From positions 1-13,316 of the forward strand of contig CALCTI010000445.1 of NCBI GenBank assembly GCA_937894105.1: DNA of 13,316 bases, read 5' to 3'. The notes below the pieces were generated by a model. That model was not told the DNA's origin. It made no database searches and was given only the letters and a program-made list of their open reading frames with translations. A program made the translations under genes and the position numbers. Shown here one piece after another: positions 1 through 7,055 of the stretch. Every line of letters starts with the position of its first letter. Position 1 is the stretch's first letter. Source of the DNA: an uncultured cyanobacterium. GTDB lineage: Bacteria > Cyanobacteriota > Cyanobacteriia > CACIAM-69d.

Positions 1-84
1 TATCAGCATTAAAGACGCTCTATCTGATTATGAGAAAAGTTTTATATCTAACTTTACCCAAACCTTCCCTTTAGACAGTCATGT
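1..84. other. Window edge and hairpin at the ABC1 gene stop
   Basis: No gene is visible here. A perfect 8-bp inverted repeat, TTTAGACA (70-77) and TGTCTAAA (82-89), has a GTCA tetraloop. It straddles the TAG stop of the minus-strand ABC1 kinase gene (85-87). In the direction of that gene the stem is followed by GGGAAGG, not a T-run, so it is not a standard intrinsic terminator. It may stabilise the mRNA 3' end or mark a factor-dependent stop. The inverted repeat is seen directly; the role is inferred. Confidence 0.4.
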
Positions 85-1773
85 CTAAAACATTTTGTCG
101 TACCGGTCAATTTTACGCAGAAGCCGTACGCAAATAACACCGGGAACAATCGATAACACGCCGGCGATCGCCGCCACCCAAACCATACCCTGGGCCACCA
201 AGATTGCAGCACCGATGGCAAAGCTGCCCGTCAAAATTGCATAGTTAGTAGCAACCTGAGCCTGTCCCAGCTTCCGTAAAGCCCGGTCAGTTTCAATCGA
301 ACGAACCCGCAGTCGTAAATCGCCCCGCTCCAACTTTTCAATAGTGTCATCAATGCGCCGAGGCAACCCCAGTGCGGTGGTGCTCACTTGAGCTGCCTGA
401 CGGCTCAGCTCTCCTAAAATTCCCGACGTATCGGGACCACTACCGTTTCCGTTCATAAGCTCCATTGCGTAGGGTTTAGCAACTTCCATAAAGTTAAACT
501 CGGGATCCAGTCCTTTACCCACCCCCTCTAGGGTGGAAAATGCCCGCATTACAATGGTATAGGTAGCAGGACAGCGAAAAGGCTGACCGTAGGCAAGTTC
601 ATAAAGGTCTTCTCTAATGGCTCCCACCGACTGATTTTCAAAGGGCTGGTCCATAAAGTGGTCCAACATATATTGAATTGATCGGCGGATGGGACCCGGG
701 TCACCGGTGGGCTGAAGGGCGCCTAGCTCAATTAAAGAGTTCATCACGCGATCGCCATCTTTTTGGGCCACCCCAAAGAAGGTTTCCAGCAGCTTTTCCC
801 GCGTAATGGGATTAATTTGCCCCATCATGCCAAAGTCATAGAAAATTAGCGACCCATCATCGGGGGACACGGCCAAGTTTCCAGGGTGAGGGTCCGCATG
901 GAAAAAGCCACTGGCTAAAAGCTGCTCCAAATACGCCTGGGCTCCCAAATGGGCTAGGCGCGATCGCTCCAGTCCTGCCGTCTCCAGCGCCTCATAATGG
1001 CTAATTTTAATCCCCGGCATATACTCCATCACCAAAATCCGGGGAGAAGCGTAGCGCCAGTAAATTCGAGGCACCCTTACCCAGTCGGCGTGGCGGAAAT
1101 TACGACGGAATCGATCCGCATTTCGCCCTTCATTTAAATAATCAATTTCTTCGTATAGGATACGGCAGCATTCTTCATAAATACCCACCCAGTCACGCCC
1201 AGGACCCCATCGAGGGTGGGCTTGAAAATATCGGGCAATGTCCTTGAGAATGGCTAAATCAATTTTAAATAGCTTTTTTAGCCCTGGACGCTGCACCTTA
1301 ATAACAATGTCCTCACCAGAGGGGAGCTGAGCCTTGTGAACCTGACCCAAACTTGCCGCTGCCAGGGGAATCGGATCAAAGCTTTGGAATAGTGATCGCA
1401 GGGGCTTCCCCAGATCCTCCTCCAAAATCACCTCAACTTCTTCGTATTCAAAAGCCGGCACTCGATCCTGCAGCTTAGACAACTCCTCCACATATTCGAT
1501 GGGAAAAAGATCCGCGCGGGTGGAAAACAGCTGGCCAACCTTAATAAAGGTTGGTCCCAACTCTAAAAAAGTTTCGCGAATCCACACCGCCTGCTGACGA
1601 CGCCGAGCGTTCTTTTTGTCCTCGCTAATGCCCCCTGGATAGCTCCACTGCTTCTCATTAATCCACAATGAATACAGCCATCCCAGCACAAAAGACCAAA
1701 TGTCAAATGAGCGACGAACGCGCGAGTAATGTTTGCGATTCCAGCGATAGGTTTTATGTTGTTGCGTTTTCAC
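85..1773 (-). CDS. ABC1/UbiB-family atypical protein kinase
   Basis: This 562-residue protein belongs to the ABC1/ADCK/UbiB family of kinase-like proteins. Members support quinone or prenyl-lipid metabolism and are usually membrane-associated; cyanobacteria and plastids have several paralogues. The family signatures are all present: the KxGQ motif at residues 78-81 (KVGQ), the alanine-rich nucleotide loop PLAAASLGQ (136-144), the VAIK-like lysine K159 (VIKVQRPG), the catalytic-loop motif HADPHPGN (292-299) and the metal-binding DFG (313-315). Two hydrophobic stretches near the C-terminus (about 511-530 and 532-549) look like a membrane hairpin. The start is GTG at 1773, preceded by GGAG with six bases between, a good ribosome binding site that supports this unusual codon. 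Length is normal for the family. The exact substrate and paralogue cannot be settled from sequence alone, so I give no gene symbol. Confidence 0.93.
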   Translation of the reverse strand: MKTQQHKTYRWNRKHYSRVRRSFDIWSFVLGWLYSLWINEKQWSYPGGISEDKKNARRRQQAVWIRETFLELGPTFIKVGQLFSTRADLFPIEYVEELSKLQDRVPAFEYEEVEVILEEDLGKPLRSLFQSFDPIPLAAASLGQVHKAQLPSGEDIVIKVQRPGLKKLFKIDLAILKDIARYFQAHPRWGPGRDWVGIYEECCRILYEEIDYLNEGRNADRFRRNFRHADWVRVPRIYWRYASPRILVMEYMPGIKISHYEALETAGLERSRLAHLGAQAYLEQLLASGFFHADPHPGNLAVSPDDGSLIFYDFGMMGQINPITREKLLETFFGVAQKDGDRVMNSLIELGALQPTGDPGPIRRSIQYMLDHFMDQPFENQSVGAIREDLYELAYGQPFRCPATYTIVMRAFSTLEGVGKGLDPEFNFMEVAKPYAMELMNGNGSGPDTSGILGELSRQAAQVSTTALGLPRRIDDTIEKLERGDLRLRVRSIETDRALRKLGQAQVATNYAILTGSFAIGAAILVAQGMVWVAAIAGVLSIVPGVICVRLLRKIDRYDKMF

Positions 1774-1844
1774 CCTTCGCTCCAGGGGGGATGGTTAGTG
1801 CTGGCTAAGCGGTTGCGATACTTTAAAGACAATTTATGGACTTT

Positions 1845-1885
1845 GGAACCTAGGCTTGTTGAATCCTAGGGTTTCCTGAACTATA
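1845..1885 (-). promoter_or_regulatory. Candidate promoter and leader hairpin of ABC1 gene
   Basis: On the minus strand TATAGT (1885-1880) matches the -10 consensus at five of six positions, but I see no convincing -35 at the usual distance. Transcription would begin near 1873, giving a leader of about 100 nt. The first transcribed bases would form a hairpin: CCTAGG at 1865-1870 pairs with CCTAGG at 1849-1854 across a 10-nt loop, and flanking AA/TT and GG/CC pairs continue past small bulges. The rest of 1774-1918 holds nothing else I recognise. The motif match is seen; promoter function is inferred. Confidence 0.3.
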
Positions 1886-1918
1886 CAGGTCAGCCCATGA
1901 TTCAGCATTGGTGCAACG

Positions 1919-2263
1919 CTATTCACCCTCGTCGGAGCTGTCTGCTTGCTTAAGGTTAGAGCGCAACTCGGCAATTTCAGCCCTTAAGTCATCTAGGCGA
2001 GCCTGTAAATCTTCCGATTCTGCGGCATCACTGGAGGTGGTCGAGGTGGTTCCCGCAGGGGTACCAGCAGCGCTAGCTTCTGCCTGGGCGGCCCGGGCTA
2101 AAACCTCTTCCGAAAACTCGCGCAGGCGATCGCGCTGTTCCGCGTCGAAGGTTCCCAGGGCACTGAGACTGTCGGCAACAACTTTCTCCAGTTGCTCATT
2201 GGCAATATCGGCGATCGCGCGCCCAATAAAGAAAGCATGTAATAAGGGGTTCGACGAACTCAT
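1919..2263 (-). CDS. Small cyanobacterial DUF6825-like protein
   Basis: This is a 114-residue acidic protein. Its N-terminal part (residues 1-58, MSSSNPLLHAFFIGRA then NEQLEKVVADSLSALG and FDAEQRDRLREF) resembles a small protein family conserved in cyanobacteria and plastids that I associate with DUF6825. That link is from memory and was not searched. Residues 59-80 are a low-complexity Ala/Ser/Thr/Gly linker, and 81-106 have heptad-like Leu/Ala spacing with alternating charge, as in a short coiled coil. There is no signal peptide or clear membrane span. I chose the ATG at 2263 over an in-frame TTG at 2305: the family-like sequence begins at MSSSNPLL, and the extra residues would start very near the predicted transcription start. 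No strong ribosome binding site precedes it. It probably has its own promoter (see 2310-2355). Its function is unknown. Confidence 0.75.
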   Translation of the reverse strand: MSSSNPLLHAFFIGRAIADIANEQLEKVVADSLSALGTFDAEQRDRLREFSEEVLARAAQAEASAAGTPAGTTSTTSSDAAESEDLQARLDDLRAEIAELRSNLKQADSSDEGE

Positions 2264-2309
2264 GGGACAGAAAGGGGGGAGATGGGCTGGATGCTTTAGC
2301 CACAAGGCA

Positions 2310-2355
2310 ATCGGGTCTGATTATAGCGTGATGCTTTTATGAGGACATCGGGTCT
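2310..2355 (-). promoter_or_regulatory. Promoter with perfect -10 framed by 9-bp direct repeat
   Basis: On the minus strand a perfect TATAAT (2325-2320) lies upstream of the DUF6825-like gene. It predicts a start near 2313 and a leader of about 50 nt. Two copies of AGACCCGAT (2355-2347 and 2318-2310) lie 37 bp apart; one covers the -35 area and the other the predicted start. Each copy is also followed, on the minus strand, by a TAAAGCAT or TAAAAGCAT element. No good -35 hexamer is present, which would fit a promoter needing an activator, or simply a weak one. The repeats are seen directly; operator function is inferred. Confidence 0.5.
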
Positions 2356-2721
2356 ACGAACCATTTTCGTCTTTTGAAATTTCTGCCGCTTGGGGGGTAA
2401 GTGAACTGCCTTTCCCCTCAACGGTTTCTAAGGAAGGGAGCAAATCCGCCGCTATCTAAGCCAGACAATCGGACGCTCCTCTACCAAGATTTAGGCAAAA
2501 TCTCCATTACTAGCCTGATCGCCTTTACATTTCTTGGCTTTATTCTTAAGATTTGTTTCACCTTTCTGCATGTCCCGTTACCTGATTCTTGACTCGCCTC
2601 TTTTTGGTTTTGGTTCCCTATTCCAATTCTCAAAAATTCCCTGTTTCAATAATTGGAGAAATTTGAGAGTTGGAGGAATTTAAGATATTCGTTTTGAGTC
2701 ACTATTTTCGGCAGAGGGTCT
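2356..2721. other. AT-rich intergenic region with long stem-loop
   Basis: These 366 bp separate the DUF6825-like gene promoter from the 3' end of the proline-rich protein gene. The main structure is an inverted repeat, CCAATTCTCAAA (2623-2634) and TTTGAGAGTTGG (2662-2673): 12 pairs with one G-T mismatch around a 27-nt loop. No T-run follows on either strand, so it is not a typical intrinsic terminator, though it could mark the mRNA 3' end of the nucleotidyltransferase transcription unit. A 63-codon plus-strand frame (2401-2592, GTG start) is also possible, but I do not support it as a gene. Confidence 0.4.
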
Positions 2722-3462
2722 TTAGCCTTCTAGGTCGGGCGATCGCAAAACGTCGGAGCGGGTGGTTTCTTTGGGCGTTTCCAAAGGCTGAGCAGGAGCG
2801 GGGGGTGTAGCCACCGGAGGAGCTGGAGGCACCGCTGGCGGGGGCGGCACAATGGGGGTGATCGGTTTAGGCATGCCCTCACGAGAGCCGGTGCGATTTG
2901 AGGGGCGAGGGGGAGTCTCTTGACGCGGTAAGGAATCCCTTTGATCAAGGGCGGTCGCTGAAGGATTGCGATCCACCGCCTCCTGGGCTTCGCGGTTATC
3001 CAGTCCGGGACTGATTGGAGAAGCGGGTGTACGGGAGCTGGGAATCTCAGGGTCGAAAGGCTCACCGTCAAGGTAAATTTCGTCGTAAGTGTCGGGAATT
3101 TCCGCCGGGATAAATTCTTGAGGAGCCGTGTAGGCTTTCGGAGAGTCTGGGTTCTTGGACGAAGCGGGGGCATAGGTGGGAGTATCCACGTCCAGGAAAG
3201 TATCTTCTGCCACAGGCCAGGTACCCCGTGGGGGAAATGACTCTTCACCGCCTAAAAATGTAAGGGGTGATTCAATGGTGTGCCCCAAAATATTCAATTG
3301 CCGTAAGCGCAATAGGGTGCCGAACCCGGCTCCCAAGGCTGAAGCCAGGACAGCAGTGCTTAAAATACTGGGAGAAGCCAGCGAGATTTGGACTGGGGAG
3401 GGGGCGAGGCGTTCAACAGTACTACCCGCTAATAACAACGGCGTGTAAACTTTTCTATCCAT
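2722..3462 (-). CDS. Proline-rich single-span membrane protein, unknown function
   Basis: I do not recognise this 246-residue protein. One hydrophobic stretch (about residues 32-51, rich in Ala, Leu and Gly) could cross the membrane, followed by an RLR basic patch. The rest is low-complexity and probably disordered: acidic and Pro/Ser/Thr-rich at 75-190, then a strongly proline-rich tail (196-232, with PPPP and PPAPP runs). The basic RLR after the span suggests the tail is cytoplasmic, but this is a weak inference. The ATG at 3462 lies only 36 nt downstream of the stop of the nucleotidyltransferase gene on the same strand, so the two are probably cotranscribed. A competing 172-codon frame over the same DNA (2730-3248) looks like a shadow because it has very biased Pro/Arg/Leu content. 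The gene is likely real but of unknown role. Confidence 0.65.
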   Translation of the reverse strand: MDRKVYTPLLLAGSTVERLAPSPVQISLASPSILSTAVLASALGAGFGTLLRLRQLNILGHTIESPLTFLGGEESFPPRGTWPVAEDTFLDVDTPTYAPASSKNPDSPKAYTAPQEFIPAEIPDTYDEIYLDGEPFDPEIPSSRTPASPISPGLDNREAQEAVDRNPSATALDQRDSLPRQETPPRPSNRTGSREGMPKPITPIVPPPPAVPPAPPVATPPAPAQPLETPKETTRSDVLRSPDLEG

Positions 3463-3498
3463 AGCTTAGTTAAAGGGTTGACGTTCGTAAACCCATGG

Positions 3499-6297
3499 TC
3501 AGGATTTGATGCCTATGGGGTATTGGGATTTAAGTAGAGCGAGCCCCTGGTCCCGGGTGTGAATCTCACCATCGAGGGTGGCCTGGCGTAGGTGGGCCAG
3601 CATGGGGCGAAATTGGGGACCAGGATGATAGCCCAATTGTTTTAGGTCACTGCCATTTAACAGGGTGGGAGTGGGTGCAAGGTGACTCAGGTATCGCCAA
3701 ATTTTGCGGCGAATGGGACGGGGAAGTCGTACGGCAATGATGGCAAGTAATACGGTGTCTTCGGTGCTTAGGGCGCAAACAATTTCGCTTGGGCGATCGC
3801 AGGTTTGTAGGGCATTTTGAATCCGTTTCTCGTGATCCTCCAAGGTTGCTAAACGATTAGTGGCATTGTCCGTCAGCTGCAGGCGCTGGGCAGTTATTAG
3901 GCGATCCGCTTCTGGCACAGCGGCGATTATTAGCTCCAGCAGCAGTTCCCATAGGTCAATGCCCTTAGGAAGATATGAGGCGGCAGCGGGCGATCGCTCC
4001 AGCCGTTCCCACAGACGGGCCACCTGATTAAGCTGTCGCCATAGGGACGCCGTTAGGGTGAGCTGGGGATGGATGCAGGCTAGGGCGCCCAGATTATCTA
4101 GCAACGTCAATGCGCCGCGCCAATAGGATGTTTGCAGAATATATTTCAGCTCGGCTTTGAGGCGAGTTTCTAAGGCGGGCTGGCGTCGAGTTGGTTGGCT
4201 GTTGTGGGTAATTTCAGGGGCAGTTTGGGGAAGCTGGGCCATGGCGTGGCGAATATGTCCTTCCGTTTGGGGTTCCAACGTAAACCCTAGGCGCACGGCA
4301 AAGCGCACCGCCCGATAAATACGAGTGGGATCTTCGATAAAACTGTTGGCGTGGAGCACGCGAATTTGGCGACGCTGGAGATCTTGCAAGCCACCGAAAA
4401 AGTCCAGTAGTTCACCGGAATGGGGTTGGTTTAGGCGGGCGGCCAGGGCGTTAATTGTAAAATCGCGTCGATATAAGTCCTGGCGAATGGAGCTGGCTTC
4501 CACTTCCGGATTTGCCGCCGGGTAGGGATAAAACTCGGTGCGGGCGGTGGCAATATCCACCCATAAGGACCCAAAGGTTTCATCTTTGTGCCACAGCAGG
4601 GCAGCGGTTTGAAATTGCCCGTGAATCTGTAGGCGAGCGTTAGGATATTTGGTCTGAATCGCCTTGGCAAGGTCTACCGCTGCGGCTTGACCGCGATCGC
4701 CCGAACCATGGCACCCATCCACCACCAAATCCACATCGGACAACATCAGCGGGTGGTCCGTATCGCTAAGCAATAAGTCCCGCACCGCGCCGCCCACCAG
4801 ATAAATCTGCCAGCCGCGATCGCTTGCTAACTGGGTAGCCGCCACCAAAAATTTCCGCAACGGCGGCGCAAATCGAGAGAGCAAAATGCAAAAGTCGTGG
4901 TCGGAGGAGCCAATGGCGGAAAAAGGATCGGCCAGCGGCGGCGTTGGGGGAGCGCCGTCCCGAGGCGCGGTGCGATCGCAGTGGAACTGGCGCAGCATAT
5001 CCGTGCGAGGCACGATTCCCAACAGCCCGCCATTGTCCCCTAACACCGGCAGCCGCCCAATATCATAAGTCACCATTAGCCGTTCAATTTCCGCTAGGGG
5101 CGTATCAGCGGTAATGGTATGCAGCCGGGTGCTCATATAGCCTTTGACCGGGGCGTGGGATAAGCCGTGATGAAAGGCTAGGTCTAAATCTCGCCGGGAG
5201 ACGATGCCCACCAGTTGCCCCGTGGCGTCCACTACAGAAATGCCCGAGTGACCATACCGCAGCAAAATTCGCTGGGCTTCGGCGATCGACATTTCCGGCA
5301 AAATGGTGCGCACTGGCGATGACATAACCGTTTTTGCGGTCAGGGTGGGCGGGATTTGCTCTTTTAATTGGCCCACTAACCCGTGAAGCAGAGGGTGGGG
5401 ATCACCGCTGTGGACCGTTGCCGACGCCGCCTGGGCATGGCCACCGCCGCCGATATGTTCAAACAGGGGCGATAGGTTAGTGCCTCGAATTCGCGATCGC
5501 CCAATAATAGCTACCCGCTCCGACTCTTTGCCCGATTTTGACCGCTGACGATACGCTGCGCCCAAAAATAATGCTTGACAGCCGAGGGTATCCATTAAGC
5601 GACTAGCAACGCTGGATAGGCCGGACACATAGCCGTCGGTGGTTAAGGTGACGAAAGCGATCGCTCGATTTCCCACATGCTCGACGGTAACCTGCTCCAG
5701 CGCCTGCACCAATAACTCTTGCAAAACGGGCGACAAACTGGGATTAGCATAGGCACGCACCAGGGCTAAATTTGCCCCCTGGGTCATTAACCACGCCAAT
5801 GCTGATCCATCTCGAGCCGTAGCGCCTGCAAAGGTGAGCGACCCAGTGTCCACATGAATTCCCAGGGCCATCACCGTGGCATCGGCCACGCTTAATACCG
5901 CTAATTTAGCGGTTTGCAACGCCTCCACCGCCAAGGTGGTGCACGATCCCACCGGCTCCACATGGCGGACCGTGGCCGGAATATCCCCCGATGCTTCCAC
6001 GTGGTGGTCGTAAACTTCCACAGCGTCCAACTGGGGCAAGTCTAATAATTCCGCTGCTTTTCCCAGGCGATCGCGATCTTGAGTATCCACCACAATTACC
6101 CGCCGCAGCTGATCCGCCACCACCGCCCGCCGCTCCAGCAGTGGGTACTCATCCCGATGGAGGGCTAAAAATGATCGCACCGCCGGGTGCATCCCCCCGG
6201 TCAGCACAATACGCCGCCCAGGCTGGAGCCGCGCCAGTCCTACCGCCGCCCCCAAGGCGTCAAAATCTACCGTCTGGTGACACAGCACAATTTCCAT
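3499..6297 (-). CDS. tRNA nucleotidyltransferase fused to DHH and CBS domains
   Basis: This is a 932-residue three-part enzyme. Residues 1-300 form a DHH/DHHA1 phosphoesterase-like unit: HQTVDFDA (7-14), DTQD (71-74), DHH (97-99), HVD (148-150) and GGGGHAQAAS (283-292). Residues about 324-437 hold two CBS domains, which usually sense adenine nucleotides. The C-terminal half is a class II nucleotidyltransferase: LVGGAVRD (500-507), the metal-binding DVD (521-523), RRDFTINALA (610-619) and EDPTRIYRAVRF (655-666). Such enzymes build or repair the tRNA 3' CCA end. In Synechocystis, Deinococcus and Aquifex this job is split between a CC-adding and an A-adding enzyme (Tomita and Weiner), so this protein may do only part of it; I cannot say which. 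The pcnB (poly(A) polymerase) label used for some homologues is less likely to describe its role. The DHH metal ligands appear intact, so that domain may be active. The proline-rich protein gene follows 36 nt downstream. Confidence 0.9.
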   Translation of the reverse strand: MEIVLCHQTVDFDALGAAVGLARLQPGRRIVLTGGMHPAVRSFLALHRDEYPLLERRAVVADQLRRVIVVDTQDRDRLGKAAELLDLPQLDAVEVYDHHVEASGDIPATVRHVEPVGSCTTLAVEALQTAKLAVLSVADATVMALGIHVDTGSLTFAGATARDGSALAWLMTQGANLALVRAYANPSLSPVLQELLVQALEQVTVEHVGNRAIAFVTLTTDGYVSGLSSVASRLMDTLGCQALFLGAAYRQRSKSGKESERVAIIGRSRIRGTNLSPLFEHIGGGGHAQAASATVHSGDPHPLLHGLVGQLKEQIPPTLTAKTVMSSPVRTILPEMSIAEAQRILLRYGHSGISVVDATGQLVGIVSRRDLDLAFHHGLSHAPVKGYMSTRLHTITADTPLAEIERLMVTYDIGRLPVLGDNGGLLGIVPRTDMLRQFHCDRTAPRDGAPPTPPLADPFSAIGSSDHDFCILLSRFAPPLRKFLVAATQLASDRGWQIYLVGGAVRDLLLSDTDHPLMLSDVDLVVDGCHGSGDRGQAAAVDLAKAIQTKYPNARLQIHGQFQTAALLWHKDETFGSLWVDIATARTEFYPYPAANPEVEASSIRQDLYRRDFTINALAARLNQPHSGELLDFFGGLQDLQRRQIRVLHANSFIEDPTRIYRAVRFAVRLGFTLEPQTEGHIRHAMAQLPQTAPEITHNSQPTRRQPALETRLKAELKYILQTSYWRGALTLLDNLGALACIHPQLTLTASLWRQLNQVARLWERLERSPAAASYLPKGIDLWELLLELIIAAVPEADRLITAQRLQLTDNATNRLATLEDHEKRIQNALQTCDRPSEIVCALSTEDTVLLAIIAVRLPRPIRRKIWRYLSHLAPTPTLLNGSDLKQLGYHPGPQFRPMLAHLRQATLDGEIHTRDQGLALLKSQYPIGIKS

Positions 6298-6567
6298 TAC
6301 AGCCCCACCATTTGTTTAGATTTTCCCTTAAGTTTTCGTTTCACTCTCGTTGCAGACTGTATCTAGCTTTGGCTGTGGCGATCGCCCCGGTAACCTGGTC
6401 TGATAGGATTAATCACGATTCCGGCACCGAAACCCTGTCCCAATGGTTTTAGTCCAATAGTCCTACGTTGGTTAAAACCTACAAGCGCGGCACTTTTCGG
6501 CACTAATTCAGGCGGGCGCTGCGTCACTGAATGCCGTGACTAATACCGTGGAATAACACTCAGATCT
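6298..6567. promoter_or_regulatory. Divergent promoter region, nucleotidyltransferase/psbZ
   Basis: These 270 bp should hold promoters for both the minus-strand nucleotidyltransferase gene and psbZ. For psbZ the best candidate is an extended -10, TGATAGGAT (6401-6409), without a recognisable -35; this would give a leader of about 150 nt. A short inverted repeat, GTCAC (6523-6527) and GTGAC (6536-6540), lies just upstream of psbZ. One HIP1 octamer is near 6377. I found no strong promoter for the nucleotidyltransferase. All functional reading here is inference. Confidence 0.3.
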
Positions 6568-6756
6568 ATGGCTATCCTATTTCAAATCACCCTGTTTGCT
6601 CTTGTCTTCGTTTCATTTCTCCTGGTTATTGGCGTCCCCGTTGTTTACGCCCTTCCCCAGAACTGGGACATAGGCAAGCCCGTATTGTTTATTGGCTCCG
6701 GCGTCTGGCTGGCCTTAGTGGTTGCCGTCGGTGTTCTGAACTTCTTTGTGGTTTAG
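6568..6756 (+). CDS. psbZ: Photosystem II reaction centre protein Z
   Basis: This 62-residue protein is PsbZ (Ycf9), a small thylakoid membrane subunit of photosystem II. It sits at the periphery near CP43 and helps stabilise the complex and its antenna contacts. The sequence has the family's two membrane helices (about 4-25 and 38-60), the PVVYALP turn after the first helix, and the GSGVWLALV stretch in the second; the length is exactly as expected. The ATG at 6568 has no strong ribosome binding site, as is common in cyanobacteria. ribH lies downstream on the same strand, an order I also recall from Synechocystis sp. PCC 6803. A 299-bp gap with a terminator-like hairpin suggests separate transcripts here. 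Confidence 0.96.
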   Translation: MAILFQITLFALVFVSFLLVIGVPVVYALPQNWDIGKPVLFIGSGVWLALVVAVGVLNFFVV

Positions 6757-6805
6757 CCCCGGTGGTTCCAATGCTAAAAAGGCTGGTTTAAAGTTCTACG
6801 ATTTG

Positions 6806-6845
6806 AAAAGTTGGCTTTGATCGCCACAAAAATAAGCCGACTTTT
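6806..6845 (+). terminator. Probable psbZ terminator hairpin
   Basis: AAAAGTTGGCTT (6806-6817) and AAGCCGACTTTT (6834-6845) form a 12-pair stem with one G-T pair and a 16-nt loop, 49 nt after the psbZ stop. The GC-richer core followed by a T-tract that pairs with a leading A-tract is the usual form of an intrinsic terminator, although only four Ts are present. Confidence 0.5.
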
Positions 6846-6860
6846 ACAATCTTGAGATCG

Positions 6861-6960
6861 CAAATTTTAAGCTTGCAAATCTTAAAATTGCAGAATTTTA
6901 AAACTAGAAATTTTTAAAGCCAATCTTAAAGTCATAGAATTTTAAAGTCATAGATTTTAC
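6861..6960. repeat. AT-rich degenerate 15-bp tandem repeat upstream of ribH
   Basis: About seven degenerate units with starts near 6861, 6876, 6891, 6905, 6921, 6935 and 6951 share a core like (C/T)ARAATTTTAAAG. The spacing is 14-16 bp. The clearest pair is TAAAGTCATAGAATTTT followed by TAAAGTCATAGATTTTA (from about 6927). The array occupies the middle of the psbZ-ribH gap, about 100 bp upstream of ribH. It may be decayed slippage-derived DNA, or a bent AT-rich element near the ribH promoter. The remainder of the gap (6961-7055) shows no clear promoter hexamers. Confidence 0.6.
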
Positions 6961-7055
6961 TTGAAATCTGGCTGAAACGACTAGGCTTTAAGAGCTACGG
7001 CCTATTGAGATTCTTTGATTTTTCTCGTTTTTCCTAACACGTTCCCCTGGTACCC

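Noticed and set aside
1908..2342. 144-codon plus-strand frame opposite the DUF6825-like gene
   Set aside because: It is Ser/Ala/Arg-rich, resembles no family and mirrors a minus-strand gene with recognisable sequence and a promoter.
2401..2592. 63-codon plus-strand frame with a hydrophobic stretch in an intergenic region
   Set aside because: It has a GTG start only four bases or so after a G-run, no homology I recognise, and AT-rich DNA that produces hydrophobic codons by chance. A homology search in relatives would decide.
2730..3248. 172-codon alternative minus-strand frame inside the proline-rich protein gene
   Set aside because: Its Pro/Arg/Leu-heavy composition is what a frame-shifted reading of a Pro-rich gene gives; the chosen frame has a sensible N-terminus and spacing to its neighbour.
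5991..6452. 153-codon plus-strand frame over the start of the nucleotidyltransferase gene
   Set aside because: It overlaps the clear DHH domain coding sequence and has low-complexity Pro/Ala/Arg content.
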